From: Clostridium ganghwense
GTDB taxonomy: Bacteria; Bacillota; Clostridia; Clostridiales; Clostridiaceae
Direction of reading: 5' to 3'
NCBI RefSeq assembly: GCF_026735165.1
Contig: NZ_JAPQES010000003.1
Location: forward strand, 372,001-436,000
Length of the DNA: 64,000 nt
The position numbers were made by a program, and so were the translations under genes. Positions 1 to 11,214 of this stretch are shown one piece after another. The notes under the pieces are model-generated. The model did no database searches. It worked only from the letters and a program-made list of their open reading frames with translations, and had not been told where the DNA came from. The first letter of the stretch is position 1. Every line of letters starts with the position of its first letter.

Positions 1-3000
1 CCAGATGTACCTGTATACCAACTCCAACCTCCTCTTCCTATATGAGGTTCTCTACCATATACATCCGCAGTCATTACATAAGGTTCTGCTTTAAATCTTT
101 CACATTCATAATAAGATTTTGTATGATTTATAGGATTTAGCATATTGTAAATTTTCCAAGCTTTATCTCCATAACCAAGTCTTGTCATTGCAAGAACCAC
201 CCAAGTTGCTGCATGAGTATACTGTCCTCCATTCTCACGTACCCCAGGAACATATCCTTTTATATAACCTGGTTCTTCTCTACCACTTTCAAAAGGAGGT
301 GTAAGTAGGAATACCATTCCTATATCCTCTTTAATAAGATACTTTTCTAAAGCATTCATAGCTTCTTTAATACGAGTCTTATCTCCTGCATTTGAAATCA
401 CAGCCCAAGATTGTGATAAGGAATCTATCTGACACTCATCATTTTCGATAGAACCAAGTGGAGTTCCATCATCAAAATATGCTCTTCTGTACCAATTTCC
501 ATCCCAAGCATTTTTCTCTAAATTTTCCTTTATAAAATCTTTCATTTCATCATATCTTTGTGTTCTATATTCATCGCCTCTTACTTTACATATCTCTTTA
601 AAATTATCTAGTATACTGTATAGGAACCATCCAAGCCATACGCTTTCACCTTTTCCTTTATTTCCCACTTCGCTCATTCCATCGTTCCAATCTCCTGAAC
701 CCATAAGAGGTATATTATGAGGTCCAAATCTTAAACCTCTTTCTATGGCTTTTATACAGTGTTCATAAATAGATCCTTTTTGTTCTGAGCGTTTAGATAT
801 AGTATATCTTTCGTCCTCACCCTCGTCTAATGGTCTATCTTCTAAATAATATGCTTCCTCATCAAGTACACTATAGTCTCCAGTTCTATTTATATAATCT
901 GCTGTTACATATGGAAGCCATAATAAATCATCAGAGAATCTAGTTCTTATACCACTATCAACTCCCGGATGCCACCAATGCTGTACATCACCTTCTAAGA
1001 ATTGTCTAGAAGCACTATAAATTATATGATCTCTAGCCATCTTAGGATCAACATATGCTGCAGCCATCACATCTTGAAGCTGATCTCTAAATCCATAAGC
1101 TCCTCCTGATTGATAAAATGCACTTCTAGCCCAAATTCTACATACTATAGTTTGATATAATAACCATCCATTTAACATTATATCCATTGTTTTATCAGGA
1201 GTTTTTACCTTAATTGTATGAAGTAATTGTTTCCAATAATTTTTAACATTATCTAATTCTTCTTCTGCCCTTTTTTTATTTTCATATTTTTTAATTACTC
1301 TCTCTACAGCTTCTATACTCTCATCTTCTCCAAGCATAATTAAGAGAGACTTTTCTTTTCCCGCTTTAATACTAAATTTTACATTTTCACAAAGACAAGG
1401 ATCATAACCTCCTCCTACTGAGTTAGAAAGTCTAATTCTTTTTAAAGCTTCTGGTTTCTCTATACTTTTTCCTCTTCCTATAAATTCTTTTCTATTTCCA
1501 GTAAAACTTTCTTGTTCTCCTCCTACAACCTTTAAATAAGCATGTAGATTTCCAAAGTTTTCACTATATGGATTCTGAGCTGAAATATATTTTTTCTTAC
1601 TATTTAAAGAAGTGGCTATATGAGTAGCTGTATGTTGTGGTACAACCCCTAAAACAGTCTGTGCAAAATAAGTTAAAGACATCTTTCTATCTTCTTTAGA
1701 ATTATTTTTCAAAATAATTTTACACAATTTAACATTGTCTTCTTTAGGTACAAACATTGTCATTTCTCCAATTATTCCATATGCCTCATGCTTAAAATTG
1801 GAATATCCAAAACCATGCTCTATAATATACTCTCCACTATCTCTAATAGGTTTTGGTGTAATACTCCATACATCTCCAGTTTCTTCATCTCTTAAATAAG
1901 CAACTTCTGAAGGCGTATCACTTACCCAATCATTTGACCAAGTTGTTATCTTATTTTCTCTACTATTCTTATACCATGTATAAGCTGATCCACTTTCTGA
2001 AACATGAAATCCAAAATTCCTATTTGCAATAACATTTATCCATGGCGCAGGAGTATTTCTTCCATCCTTTAAATGAATAACATATTGATCATTTTCTAAA
2101 TCAAAACCTCCTATGTTATTAAAATAATGAAGTTTATTTACATTAAAATTATAAGGTTTGTATACGTGTTTCTTATTAACAACAGGCAGAAGTTCCATAT
2201 TTTTTTTCTGTTTTTTCTCTGTTTTAATCTGACTTACAACAAGACCTTTATCTCCTTCTATAACTATTCTGGCAATAGCCATCAATAAATCAATATCTTC
2301 CTTTTCAATAGTGGCCTTATTATTTAAAAATACTCCTCCTGACTTGTTTTGTTTGTCTCTCGCATGACTTGTTGCAATTAAATCTCTAATAGAATCTTGA
2401 AGCGGCTGTGTATATGCTGTTTCCTGTAAATTTAATATTATAAGATCAACCTTCAATCCTTTTGTACTCCAATATTCATGAGCATTCAGCATTTGTCTTA
2501 CTACATCTTTGTGTTTTTCTTCTTTTATAGTTACAAGAACAATAGGTGTATCTCCTGATATACCATATTTCCATAAAGATGGCTGACTTTTTTCCACAGT
2601 TTTTATATATTCTGAACGCTTCTCATACAATGGACTTAAATATAGTATCTTAGAAGCCATCGATTGATAAAGATTAGCCTGTGGTGCTTTTATACCTAAA
2701 TACTTCATTTCAACTATATTTTGTGTCCAAGCAAGTTCAAATACTCTATTAATATTATTAAACTCACTGTACTTTTTAGCAAGCTCAACAGCGTTTTCTT
2801 TTGAATCAGCAACTGCTGTTGTATAAGCAAGTATACAAGTATCTCCTGGTTCTATTCTTACTCTCTTTCTTATACTTATTATAGGATCCAGTACAGCTCC
2901 TACAGTATTTTGAAGAGGAGTATCTCCTTCCATAGCACTAGGAAATGTTAAATTTTTTCCTCTCCCTATAAAGTTAACTCTACTAGTTTCATATTGTACA

Positions 3001-6000
3001 GTTCCTACAGAATTTCCATCTAAAGCAATAGTTTGAACAACAAAAGGTTTTTTCTTTCCTTTTGCTCTTGGTCTTCTATTAGCAATAATACACTCAGGAT
3101 TTTGAATAAACTCTGTTCTTATAAAAAGATTGCTAAAAGCAGGATGTACTACATCTGAATTTAAAGGAGCTAACGTCACTTCGCAATAACTGGTTATTTC
3201 TATATTTTTAGCTTCATTTCCATGATTAGTAATAGAAATTCTCCTTACTTCTGCATCATCTTCATTAGATACTGCAATCTCAGTATAGGTCGCAATATCA
3301 TTATCCTCTCTTTTGAACTCAGCTTTATCTAAAGAAAAGATAACCTCATACTTATTACCTTCATTTTTACAAGGTTCATAAGCTGCACTCCAATATTTAT
3401 TACTCTTAACATCCTTTATATAGAAGAACATTCCACTTGCGTCTAAAGTTACATCTTCCTTCCATCTATAAACTGTCATATCATCTTTTTTACCATATCC
3501 ACTTCCACTATTAGAAATCATTAATGAATAACTTCCATTAGATAATAACTGTGTATGAGGAGTTTCTGTAATAGCTGTATTGTATTTTCTAGCTATTACA
3601 TTTTGTCTATCATAAGTTACATCTGAAACTTCAAATCTCTGTTCTCTTTCATAAATAATCCTATTTGGAATTTTTTCTTGAAGTAATAATTCTGTTGCCT
3701 TTACCTTTGGAATATTATGAAATCGTCTTTGAAGGATATTATCTTTTAATACATTATCTAAAGCCATTAAGCTCATTCCTTCATGATGAACCATAAAACA
3801 TTTTACTATACAATTTTTATTCCCCTTTGGTATTCTATCTTTTGTATAATCTACAGCTTCATAGAAACCATATCTTCCCTCTAATCCTTCAGCTATAAGT
3901 CTTTCCATATTTCTTATAGAACCTGGTGTATCTACTTGAAGTGCCATAACAGTAGAATATGGTGAAATAACAAGTTCATTGCTAAGTCCTCTTTTTAAGC
4001 CTATACCAGGTACGCCAAAAGCTTTATATTGATAGTTCCTACTTACATCAAAGCTTCTAAAAGCTGATTCTGATATTCCCCACGGTGCTTTTTTTCCTCT
4101 ACAATATCCTTTTTGTCCTTCTACAACAGCTTTATAAGTGGCATTTAAAAGTGTATCTGGATAAGATTTCATAATTAATAGAGGCATTAAATATTCAAAC
4201 ATAGTTCCACTCCATGAAACTAACCCTTTACGTTTTCCCATTATTGTCATAGCTCTTCCAAGCTTAAACCAATGTTTTTGATCTACATCTCCTTTTGCAA
4301 TAGCCATAAAACTTGCTTGCCTTGCTTCTGAAGCTAATAAATCATAGTAACTCTTTCCTAAGCTATCCTTCTCAATATCATAACCAATAGCAAATAAGCC
4401 TCTCTTTTTATCATAAAGCATTGTAAAGTCTGTATCTCTAGCAATACGGTTAACCATATCTTTAAGTTTATCTATTTTTACCAATACTTTTTCAATCTCT
4501 ACTTTACTATTTTTTAATAATTGACCCAAATCTTTATCAAACTTCTTACATTCTTTAGCTATATTATCTAATTCTTTATTAAAACAATTTAATGGATTCT
4601 TTAAAGCTAAAGTATTTAATTTATCATATACTTCTCCTATTTCTTCTTTTTTTTCATTTACCAAGTCTATCCATGGTAAAATTCTCTGCATCTCACCCAA
4701 AGCTTTAGCTACAGTATTCTTTACTTTGTTATTCCAATAAAGTTCTGTATCATTTTTAGATTTTTCTATATCAATAGCTTTACTCCAAATATCAGAAAGT
4801 ATTTTCTTCCAAGATACTATATCTAAATTATTATTTTTAATTTTATTTATTATATCTGCATAGGTATTTTTTAACCCTAATTCTTTTTCTAATTCCTCAT
4901 CAGCCAAAGAAAGAGTATCACATATACCATTCATCATGTTACTATTTATAGATGAATTGCTTTTATATTCTTCTAAGTTTTCTGCTATAACCCATAAATA
5001 ACCAACTAAATTCCCACTATCAACTGTTGAAATATATTTAGGATTAAGTGGACTCATAGTTTCAGTATTATACCAGTTATAAAAATGTCCTTTGTATTTC
5101 TTTAGTTTTTCCATACTATCCATGATATTACTTATTCTTTCTAAATTTTCTTCAAGTCCTATATATCCTAAATCATAAGCTACCAAATTAGAAGTTAATC
5201 CCATAGCAATATTAGTAGGAGATGTTCTTGATGCAATACCATTAGGTGGATTCTCTTGATAGTTATCTGGAGCTAACCAATTATCCTTTTCATTAACAAA
5301 ATCCTCAAAATATGCCCAAGTCTTTCTACTTATTCTTCTTAGTATTTTTTCTTGACGGTCTGTTAATTGAACTTCTTTATCCTTAATATCTTTACTTACA
5401 TAATAAGCTATATAAGGACTTATAAACCATAAAGTACAAGATGGAATCATAAATAATCCAGAACTTATAGATTTTAAAAATGCTATTGTAAGTATACCTG
5501 CTGAAATTAAACTTCCAGTCCACATAGATGCTATATAATCCTTTAATTTTTTTCCTGATTTTGCTTCCACATCAGCAGCAGTCTGCCATTCTAAAAGATT
5601 TTTTTTGCTTATGACTAGTCTATAGAGAGTTCTAACTATTGCATCTACCATTAAGTATGCTGTATAAGGTAAAAAACAAAATATTAAAAATACTTGTTCA
5701 ATAGCAGTTTTTCCACTGTTAATTTTTCCTGATAAACTAATTCCACGAATTGGTGAAACAACAGTTTCACTTACATCAAAAAGTAGTGGACTTATTAAAG
5801 CTAAAATTGCTGCAATTATCCATTTATCAGTTCCATCTGGTAAAAAGTTAAAGGACAAAGCAAACAAAATCATGATTGAAGGTGAAAGTAAGCTTCTTCT
5901 TAAATTATCAAGCATTTTGAACCTAGACAACGGTCTTAAAGATTTTTTATTTTTAAACCAAGGAAGTAATTGCCAATCTCCTCTAACCCATCTATGAAGC

Positions 6001-8363
6001 CTTTTAGTACTAGCATTGTAGTAAGCAGGATATCCATCTATTAACTCTAAATCAGTAATCAAAGCACATCTAGAATATTCTCCTTCTAATAAATCATGAC
6101 TTAGTATTGAGTTTTCAGGAATTTCTCCCTTTAACATATAATTAAAAGTATCAATATCATATATTCCTTTTCCTGTAAAAATACCTTCTCCAAACAAATC
6201 TTGATATACATCTGATACAGCAGTAGTATATGTATCTATACCTGTTTCTCCGGAAAATATTCTTGAAAACCATGTTTTATTTGCACTAATAGTACTTACT
6301 CCTACTCTTGGCTGCATTATTCCATATCCTCTAAAAACACGTTTTCTATCTTTTTCAATATGAGGTATATTCAAAATATGTGCCATTGCTCCTACTAACT
6401 TCTTTGCTGTATCTCTAGGAAGTTGTGTATCACTATCTAATGTAACAATATATTTTGCCTTTTTAAGTTCACTGATATTTCCACTTATCACATCATAACT
6501 TGTTTTTTTACTTCCTCTGATTAGGTCATTAAATTCCATAAGCTTTCCACGTTTTCTTTCCCATCCAAGCCATTTTCCCTCTTTTTCATTGTACTTCCTA
6601 TATCTACTTAAAAAATAAAAAATATCTTCTCTACCTTTAGAATATTTTTCATTCAACTTCTTTATCTCTTGTAAAGCCACTTCAACTATTTCTTTATCTT
6701 CTTTTTCTTCTTTTTTGCTGCTATCCTTAAAATCACTTAAGAGAGCAAAGTATAAATTTCTATCGCAATTAGCTAAAAAATATACTTCCATATTATTCAC
6801 TAATTCATGTACCTTTTTAACATTATTTATAATAGTAGGAATTACAACTATGGTTTTATTTTGTTCTCCCATTCCTTCTCTAAGCTCTAACTTAGGAATA
6901 AATCTTGGAGTAGTTAAGTGATTAACACTCCAATTTAATATAGATATTACAATTTCACTACATGGAATTACTAAAACCACACCTGCTATAATATATTTCC
7001 ATAGCACTCTTTCAAAATCATTAATATAACTTAGTGATATAAATATCCCCATAGTTATTGCTGTAAATAAAATTATTGTTCCAATATAATATCCAACAGC
7101 ATGTTTTTTAATATTATTCCTAATTTTATTTATGCCCTTATTTTTAAATCCAGCTTTTGTTTTTAAACATTCTAAGCCTTTATCAAGAATATAATATCCT
7201 ACATGCTTTTCATATTCTTTTCCTTGTATTTCCTCTGCATCAACTGCACATTCAATAGCTTTTTTGGCTATAAAGGACTCTGGCTTTCTTGTTCTTTTAG
7301 AAAGCTTTTCTACCATATGCCTATAATAATCTCTAGATTCAAAATCCATCTTTTCATAAATTTGAGCTGGATCTTTTATTAAGATATTTTCTACAAAACT
7401 AAGTCTCTCAAAACTCTGTCTCCAATTTAACGCCTCTACCGCTCTAATTGAACTAATGGAATTTCCCATTGCAAACTGGTAATCAGCCTGTTTATGATGT
7501 TCCAAACTTATTACTTTTTCTGAATTAGTCTCTTGTACTTCTAACTTTTCATCTATCCATTTATATACAGCTTCCACATCAATTCCATTATCTCTTAGAA
7601 CCTTTAAAAGCCTTTCAGTAAAATGAGAGGTAAACATTATATCTTCATTAGCTATCTTTTCTAATTCCTCTTCTATTCTTTTATCAGCTAAAGCATCAAT
7701 TAATCTATCGGATATTACATCAGCTCTTCTTTTTTCTTTTTGAGCAAAAACTATATTTTCCGTAATCTTACTTATATTTTGTATTAAAGCTATTCTAAGC
7801 ATTATAGGTAGAGCCCAAATTTCTCCAGTTGTAAGAACAGTATTCGTCTGATATGATTTTACAAATCTTTCTATAGTCTCCTCATCTATTCTTCCATCAG
7901 TATGAGATACTAATTCAACAGCAATATGGTATATTCGCGGATATCCCATCATTATTCCTTTATCAATTATAGGTAAATTTTTATAATATTTTTCTGGCAT
8001 GCTATACTTTATATGTTTATATTCTTTTTCTATTAGATATAAATTATCCAAAAGCCACTCTGCTGCTGGAACAACTTCCTTTTTCTCCCTTACGTCTTTG
8101 TCAATATATTCATATCCATTTATTATTGTATTGTAGCTTTTATCCAAATTTCTTATGAGTTTTCTTTTAGAATTAGTGTTTTTTGTACTTGAATAGTGAT
8201 TAGCTATTTCAACAGCATGCTTTTCTAAATCTTCTCTATTCACATCTATTACAGGCATATCTTCTAAAATATTTTTTTCTCTTTCATTATCCCTTTTAAA
8301 AATTATGTAAATTGCTGCTACCACTATAAGTATAAGCCCTATTATATAAGCTATATAATTCAT
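1..8363 (-). CDS. Cyclic beta-1,2-glucan synthase-like protein (GT84 + GH94), C-terminus cut by window edge
   Basis: The minus frame from ATG at 8363 (after a GGGGTGG ribosome binding site) stays open to the window edge, at least 2787 residues; the family is usually about 2800-2900. Residues 1-22 form a membrane anchor and more membrane segments lie near 420-470 and 825-1000. Between them is a GT84 glycosyltransferase with a TLDSDTQL metal-binding motif near residue 641. Residues about 1310-1570 form the glucoamylase-like domain. The C-terminal part is a GH94 phosphorylase: GSGDWNDGM (codons 676-701, residues 2555-2563) carries the catalytic Asp and GRGGWSWYTG lies at the very edge. Known members polymerise beta-1,2-glucan from UDP-glucose at the membrane and use the GH94 part to control chain length. 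Cyclisation and exact product are inferred. It is a separate unit downstream of the lysA terminator. Confidence 0.93.
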   Translation of the reverse strand, partial: MNYIAYIIGLILIVVAAIYIIFKRDNEREKNILEDMPVIDVNREDLEKHAVEIANHYSSTKNTNSKRKLIRNLDKSYNTIINGYEYIDKDVREKKEVVPAAEWLLDNLYLIEKEYKHIKYSMPEKYYKNLPIIDKGIMMGYPRIYHIAVELVSHTDGRIDEETIERFVKSYQTNTVLTTGEIWALPIMLRIALIQNISKITENIVFAQKEKRRADVISDRLIDALADKRIEEELEKIANEDIMFTSHFTERLLKVLRDNGIDVEAVYKWIDEKLEVQETNSEKVISLEHHKQADYQFAMGNSISSIRAVEALNWRQSFERLSFVENILIKDPAQIYEKMDFESRDYYRHMVEKLSKRTRKPESFIAKKAIECAVDAEEIQGKEYEKHVGYYILDKGLECLKTKAGFKNKGINKIRNNIKKHAVGYYIGTIILFTAITMGIFISLSYINDFERVLWKYIIAGVVLVIPCSEIVISILNWSVNHLTTPRFIPKLELREGMGEQNKTIVVIPTIINNVKKVHELVNNMEVYFLANCDRNLYFALLSDFKDSSKKEEKEDKEIVEVALQEIKKLNEKYSKGREDIFYFLSRYRKYNEKEGKWLGWERKRGKLMEFNDLIRGSKKTSYDVISGNISELKKAKYIVTLDSDTQLPRDTAKKLVGAMAHILNIPHIEKDRKRVFRGYGIMQPRVGVSTISANKTWFSRIFSGETGIDTYTTAVSDVYQDLFGEGIFTGKGIYDIDTFNYMLKGEIPENSILSHDLLEGEYSRCALITDLELIDGYPAYYNASTKRLHRWVRGDWQLLPWFKNKKSLRPLSRFKMLDNLRRSLLSPSIMILFALSFNFLPDGTDKWIIAAILALISPLLFDVSETVVSPIRGISLSGKINSGKTAIEQVFLIFCFLPYTAYLMVDAIVRTLYRLVISKKNLLEWQTAADVEAKSGKKLKDYIASMWTGSLISAGILTIAFLKSISSGLFMIPSCTLWFISPYIAYYVSKDIKDKEVQLTDRQEKILRRISRKTWAYFEDFVNEKDNWLAPDNYQENPPNGIASRTSPTNIAMGLTSNLVAYDLGYIGLEENLERISNIMDSMEKLKKYKGHFYNWYNTETMSPLNPKYISTVDSGNLVGYLWVIAENLEEYKSNSSINSNMMNGICDTLSLADEELEKELGLKNTYADIINKIKNNNLDIVSWKKILSDIWSKAIDIEKSKNDTELYWNNKVKNTVAKALGEMQRILPWIDLVNEKKEEIGEVYDKLNTLALKNPLNCFNKELDNIAKECKKFDKDLGQLLKNSKVEIEKVLVKIDKLKDMVNRIARDTDFTMLYDKKRGLFAIGYDIEKDSLGKSYYDLLASEARQASFMAIAKGDVDQKHWFKLGRAMTIMGKRKGLVSWSGTMFEYLMPLLIMKSYPDTLLNATYKAVVEGQKGYCRGKKAPWGISESAFRSFDVSRNYQYKAFGVPGIGLKRGLSNELVISPYSTVMALQVDTPGSIRNMERLIAEGLEGRYGFYEAVDYTKDRIPKGNKNCIVKCFMVHHEGMSLMALDNVLKDNILQRRFHNIPKVKATELLLQEKIPNRIIYEREQRFEVSDVTYDRQNVIARKYNTAITETPHTQLLSNGSYSLMISNSGSGYGKKDDMTVYRWKEDVTLDASGMFFYIKDVKSNKYWSAAYEPCKNEGNKYEVIFSLDKAEFKREDNDIATYTEIAVSNEDDAEVRRISITNHGNEAKNIEITSYCEVTLAPLNSDVVHPAFSNLFIRTEFIQNPECIIANRRPRAKGKKKPFVVQTIALDGNSVGTVQYETSRVNFIGRGKNLTFPSAMEGDTPLQNTVGAVLDPIISIRKRVRIEPGDTCILAYTTAVADSKENAVELAKKYSEFNNINRVFELAWTQNIVEMKYLGIKAPQANLYQSMASKILYLSPLYEKRSEYIKTVEKSQPSLWKYGISGDTPIVLVTIKEEKHKDVVRQMLNAHEYWSTKGLKVDLIILNLQETAYTQPLQDSIRDLIATSHARDKQNKSGGVFLNNKATIEKEDIDLLMAIARIVIEGDKGLVVSQIKTEKKQKKNMELLPVVNKKHVYKPYNFNVNKLHYFNNIGGFDLENDQYVIHLKDGRNTPAPWINVIANRNFGFHVSESGSAYTWYKNSRENKITTWSNDWVSDTPSEVAYLRDEETGDVWSITPKPIRDSGEYIIEHGFGYSNFKHEAYGIIGEMTMFVPKEDNVKLCKIILKNNSKEDRKMSLTYFAQTVLGVVPQHTATHIATSLNSKKKYISAQNPYSENFGNLHAYLKVVGGEQESFTGNRKEFIGRGKSIEKPEALKRIRLSNSVGGGYDPCLCENVKFSIKAGKEKSLLIMLGEDESIEAVERVIKKYENKKRAEEELDNVKNYWKQLLHTIKVKTPDKTMDIMLNGWLLYQTIVCRIWARSAFYQSGGAYGFRDQLQDVMAAAYVDPKMARDHIIYSASRQFLEGDVQHWWHPGVDSGIRTRFSDDLLWLPYVTADYINRTGDYSVLDEEAYYLEDRPLDEGEDERYTISKRSEQKGSIYEHCIKAIERGLRFGPHNIPLMGSGDWNDGMSEVGNKGKGESVWLGWFLYSILDNFKEICKVRGDEYRTQRYDEMKDFIKENLEKNAWDGNWYRRAYFDDGTPLGSIENDECQIDSLSQSWAVISNAGDKTRIKEAMNALEKYLIKEDIGMVFLLTPPFESGREEPGYIKGYVPGVRENGGQYTHAATWVVLAMTRLGYGDKAWKIYNMLNPINHTKSYYECERFKAEPYVMTADVYGREPHIGRGGWSWYTGTS

Positions 8364-8445
8364 TTCAGCCACCCCTTCATTATGTTTATCTCATTTATTG
8401 ATTAAAAATTTATGCTTGATTATTGTTCCCAAAAATATATAATCT

Positions 8446-8499
8446 TAAACAAAAAATAAACAAAGGACATATACTGTTCTCTTTCAGCATATATCCTTT
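8446..8499 (-). terminator. Terminator of the lysC-lysA operon
   Basis: A 15-bp stem with G-U pairs joins 8462-8476 and 8485-8499, followed on the minus strand by a T-rich run. It lies 48 bases after the lysA stop and separates the lysine operon from the glucan synthase gene. Confidence 0.75.
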
Positions 8500-8547
8500 A
8501 TTTAAAATATATATTTTATTAAATTTGACTGTCAATTTATTTAAATT

Positions 8548-9846
8548 TTAAAGATGCACTTCATTTAATATTAAGTCTTCATAAGATTGGCGTCTACAAA
8601 TAACTTTAGCCTCTCCATTTTTAACTAAAATTACTGCTGCTCTTGGTATCTTATTATAATTACTAGCCATAGAATATCCATAAGCTCCAGTAGTTAAGAC
8701 AGCAAGAATATCTCCACTTTTAGCCTTTGGTATCTCTACATTATTTAGTAATATATCTCCTGATTCACAACATTTACCTGATACAGTGACTTTTTCCTTA
8801 CAAGAAGTACTCGTTCTATTTGCTATTACGCATTCATATTGTGCATTATACAATGCAGGTCTAATATTATCAGTCATTCCACCATCTACTGCTACATATT
8901 TTCTAACCTCTGGAATTTCTTTTATAGACCCTACAGTATATAAAGTTATTCCTGCATTACCAACAATAGACCTTCCTGGTTCTATTGTAAGCATTGGTAA
9001 TTTTATATTAAATTCCTCTGCTTTTTTATTTGCTTCTTCAAGTATAGCTTCACAAAAGTTTTCTGGTTCACAAGGGTCATCCCCCTCTTCGTAATAAATT
9101 CCAAAACCCCCACCTAAATCCAATTCCTTTATTTCATAACCTAATTCTTCCTTAATATCTTTAATCAATGCCATCATTATATTCACTTCATCACGATAAG
9201 GTTGAATATCAAAAATTTGTGAACCTATATGACAATGAAATCCCATAAGTTCAATATTCGAAAGCGAATTTGCTTTTTGTACTGCTCTCATTGTCTCATT
9301 TTCCAACAATGTAAAACCAAATTTAGAATCTATTTGTCCAGTTTTAATATACTCATGAGTGTGTGCCTCTATTCCTGGTGTTATTCTTAAAAGAATTTTT
9401 TGAGTTTTATTATATTTTCTAGCTATCTCATCTATCTTTTCTATTTCATAAAAGTTATCTGCAACAAATCTTCCAACTCCCAATTTAATACCCATTTCTA
9501 TTTCTGCAGGAGTTTTATTGTTTCCATGAAAATATATTTTTTCCATAGGAAAATTACTTTTATGAGCTGTATATAATTCTCCTCCTGAAACTACATCTAA
9601 GCACAATCCTTCTTCAGCTATAATTTGACACATAGCTATAGTTAAAAATGCCTTTCCAGCATAAGCTACTCTATTAATTCCCGCTTTTGCCTTAAAACTT
9701 TCGTAATACCTTCTACAGTTTTCACGAATAAGTTCTTCATCCATTACATATAAAGGAGTTCCAAATTCCTTTGCTAACTTAATAGTACTCATTCCACCTA
9801 TATATAATTGATCATTTTTTGTCTCCATACTTCCAAATAATTTCAT
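8548..9846 (-). CDS. lysA: Diaminopimelate decarboxylase
   Basis: 432 residues, full length for the family. It decarboxylates meso-diaminopimelate to lysine, the last step of lysine synthesis, using pyridoxal phosphate in the cytoplasm. The PLP lysine is in YAGKAF (K65), the fold-type III barrel carries HCHIGSQI and the LDLGGGFGI glycine loop, EPGRSIVG precedes the C-terminal domain, and GKCCESGDIL with GAYGYSMASNYN closes the active site. It starts 25 bases after lysC ends, so both are one transcript read from the lysine riboswitch, and it is followed by a terminator. This is the end-product enzyme of the same pathway the riboswitch senses. Confidence 0.97.
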   Translation of the reverse strand: MKLFGSMETKNDQLYIGGMSTIKLAKEFGTPLYVMDEELIRENCRRYYESFKAKAGINRVAYAGKAFLTIAMCQIIAEEGLCLDVVSGGELYTAHKSNFPMEKIYFHGNNKTPAEIEMGIKLGVGRFVADNFYEIEKIDEIARKYNKTQKILLRITPGIEAHTHEYIKTGQIDSKFGFTLLENETMRAVQKANSLSNIELMGFHCHIGSQIFDIQPYRDEVNIMMALIKDIKEELGYEIKELDLGGGFGIYYEEGDDPCEPENFCEAILEEANKKAEEFNIKLPMLTIEPGRSIVGNAGITLYTVGSIKEIPEVRKYVAVDGGMTDNIRPALYNAQYECVIANRTSTSCKEKVTVSGKCCESGDILLNNVEIPKAKSGDILAVLTTGAYGYSMASNYNKIPRAAVILVKNGEAKVICRRQSYEDLILNEVHL

Positions 9847-9871
9847 TTTATAGCCCCCATTTTAAAAATAT

Positions 9872-11071
9872 TTAAAGATAAAATTCTTTTGCTGCAATTT
9901 CTATTGCCTTTGTCTTATCCTGCTGACTTATTGCACAAGTAATTCTGATTTCTGATGTTGTAATCATTTTTACTTCTATATCATTTTCACTAAATACCCT
10001 AAACATTTTAGCCGCCACCCCTGATGTATTTTTCATACCTATTCCTACTACAGAAAATTTAGTTACATCATCATCAATTGATATATTTTGCATTTTGGAA
10101 AAATTCTTAATAATCTCCATACACTCTTTCTGTTCATCTCTTGGAATAGTAAAAGATACATTCACTTTACCATTTATAGGTGCTGTTTGGCTTATCATAT
10201 CTATATTTATTTTTTTACTTCCTACAGATTCAAATAAGTTAGAAAGTATATTTATATTTGCATCTATATCTCTTAAAGTTACAGCAATATCATCATCACT
10301 TGTTGCAAGTCCAGTTATCGGTTTGCTCTCTAAATTCATCTTATTTACCCCCTTGATAATTGTTCCTTTAATATCACTATTACTTAACCCCACATATATT
10401 GGTATTTCATATTTTTGTGCAAGCTCAATTGATCTTGAATGCATAACTTGCGCACCTAAACTTGATAATTCCAGCATCTCCTCATAATCAATAAAATCTA
10501 ATTTTTTTGCATTTTTATATTTTCTAGGATCTACACTATAAATTCCATCTACATCAGTATATATCTCACATATACCTTTAAGTTTAACAGCAAGAGCAAC
10601 TGCTGAAGTATCTGATCCACCTCTTCCTAAAGTTGTAATATCCCCTTTTTCATTAATTCCTTGGAAACCTGCTACTATTACAACCTTTCCTTCTTTAATA
10701 CTCTCTACAATTTTAGTAGAATCTATATCATCTATTAAGCATTTTCCATATTGTCCTTTTGTTTTAATACCTACTTGATAAGCTGTATAACTTACTGAAT
10801 CATATCCTAACTCCTTAATTGCCATAGATAATAGAGCACATGACATCATTTCTCCTGTAGACAAAAGAACATCTAATTCTCTTTTATCTGGATTATTTGA
10901 AATCCCCTTAGCTAAGGTAATTAAATCATCTGTAGTATCCCCCATCGCAGATACTACAACTACAAGATCATCCCCCTGTTTTTTTCTTTTAATTAAAGTT
11001 TTTGCAATATTCTTAATTTTTTCCGTAGAAGAAACAGAACTTCCTCCGTATTTTTGTACTACAATACTCAT
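9872..11071 (-). CDS. lysC: Aspartate kinase, monofunctional
   Basis: 399 residues. It phosphorylates aspartate, the committed step toward lysine, threonine and methionine. The amino-acid kinase domain starts with VVQKYGGSSV, contains TLGRGGSDTSAVALA, and runs to about residue 240. Two ACT domains follow (about 265-399), usual for feedback-regulated class I kinases. There is no homoserine dehydrogenase fusion. It is the first gene after the lysine riboswitch and lies 25 bases before lysA, so lysine controls it at RNA level and probably also allosterically through the ACT domains. Confidence 0.97.
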   Translation of the reverse strand: MSIVVQKYGGSSVSSTEKIKNIAKTLIKRKKQGDDLVVVVSAMGDTTDDLITLAKGISNNPDKRELDVLLSTGEMMSCALLSMAIKELGYDSVSYTAYQVGIKTKGQYGKCLIDDIDSTKIVESIKEGKVVIVAGFQGINEKGDITTLGRGGSDTSAVALAVKLKGICEIYTDVDGIYSVDPRKYKNAKKLDFIDYEEMLELSSLGAQVMHSRSIELAQKYEIPIYVGLSNSDIKGTIIKGVNKMNLESKPITGLATSDDDIAVTLRDIDANINILSNLFESVGSKKINIDMISQTAPINGKVNVSFTIPRDEQKECMEIIKNFSKMQNISIDDDVTKFSVVGIGMKNTSGVAAKMFRVFSENDIEVKMITTSEIRITCAISQQDKTKAIEIAAKEFYL

Positions 11072-11149
11072 GTACTAAGCCCCCTGATTTATAGTTGATA
11101 TATGACAAATGTCAATAGTATTAGCCCCTTTTAAATATTTGTATAAATA

Positions 11150-11194
11150 ATAAAAAAAAATAATTGCAGCAAGGAACACTCCCGCTGCAATTAT
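11150..11194 (-). terminator. Lysine riboswitch expression-platform terminator
   Basis: On the minus strand a 10-bp stem (TAATTGCAGC with GCTGCAATTA, + positions 11161-11194) is followed by nine or more T residues. It lies between the aptamer and lysC, as expected when lysine binding causes premature termination. Confidence 0.9.
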
Positions 11195-11214
11195 AAATAA
11201 TATCCGCAACTCAG

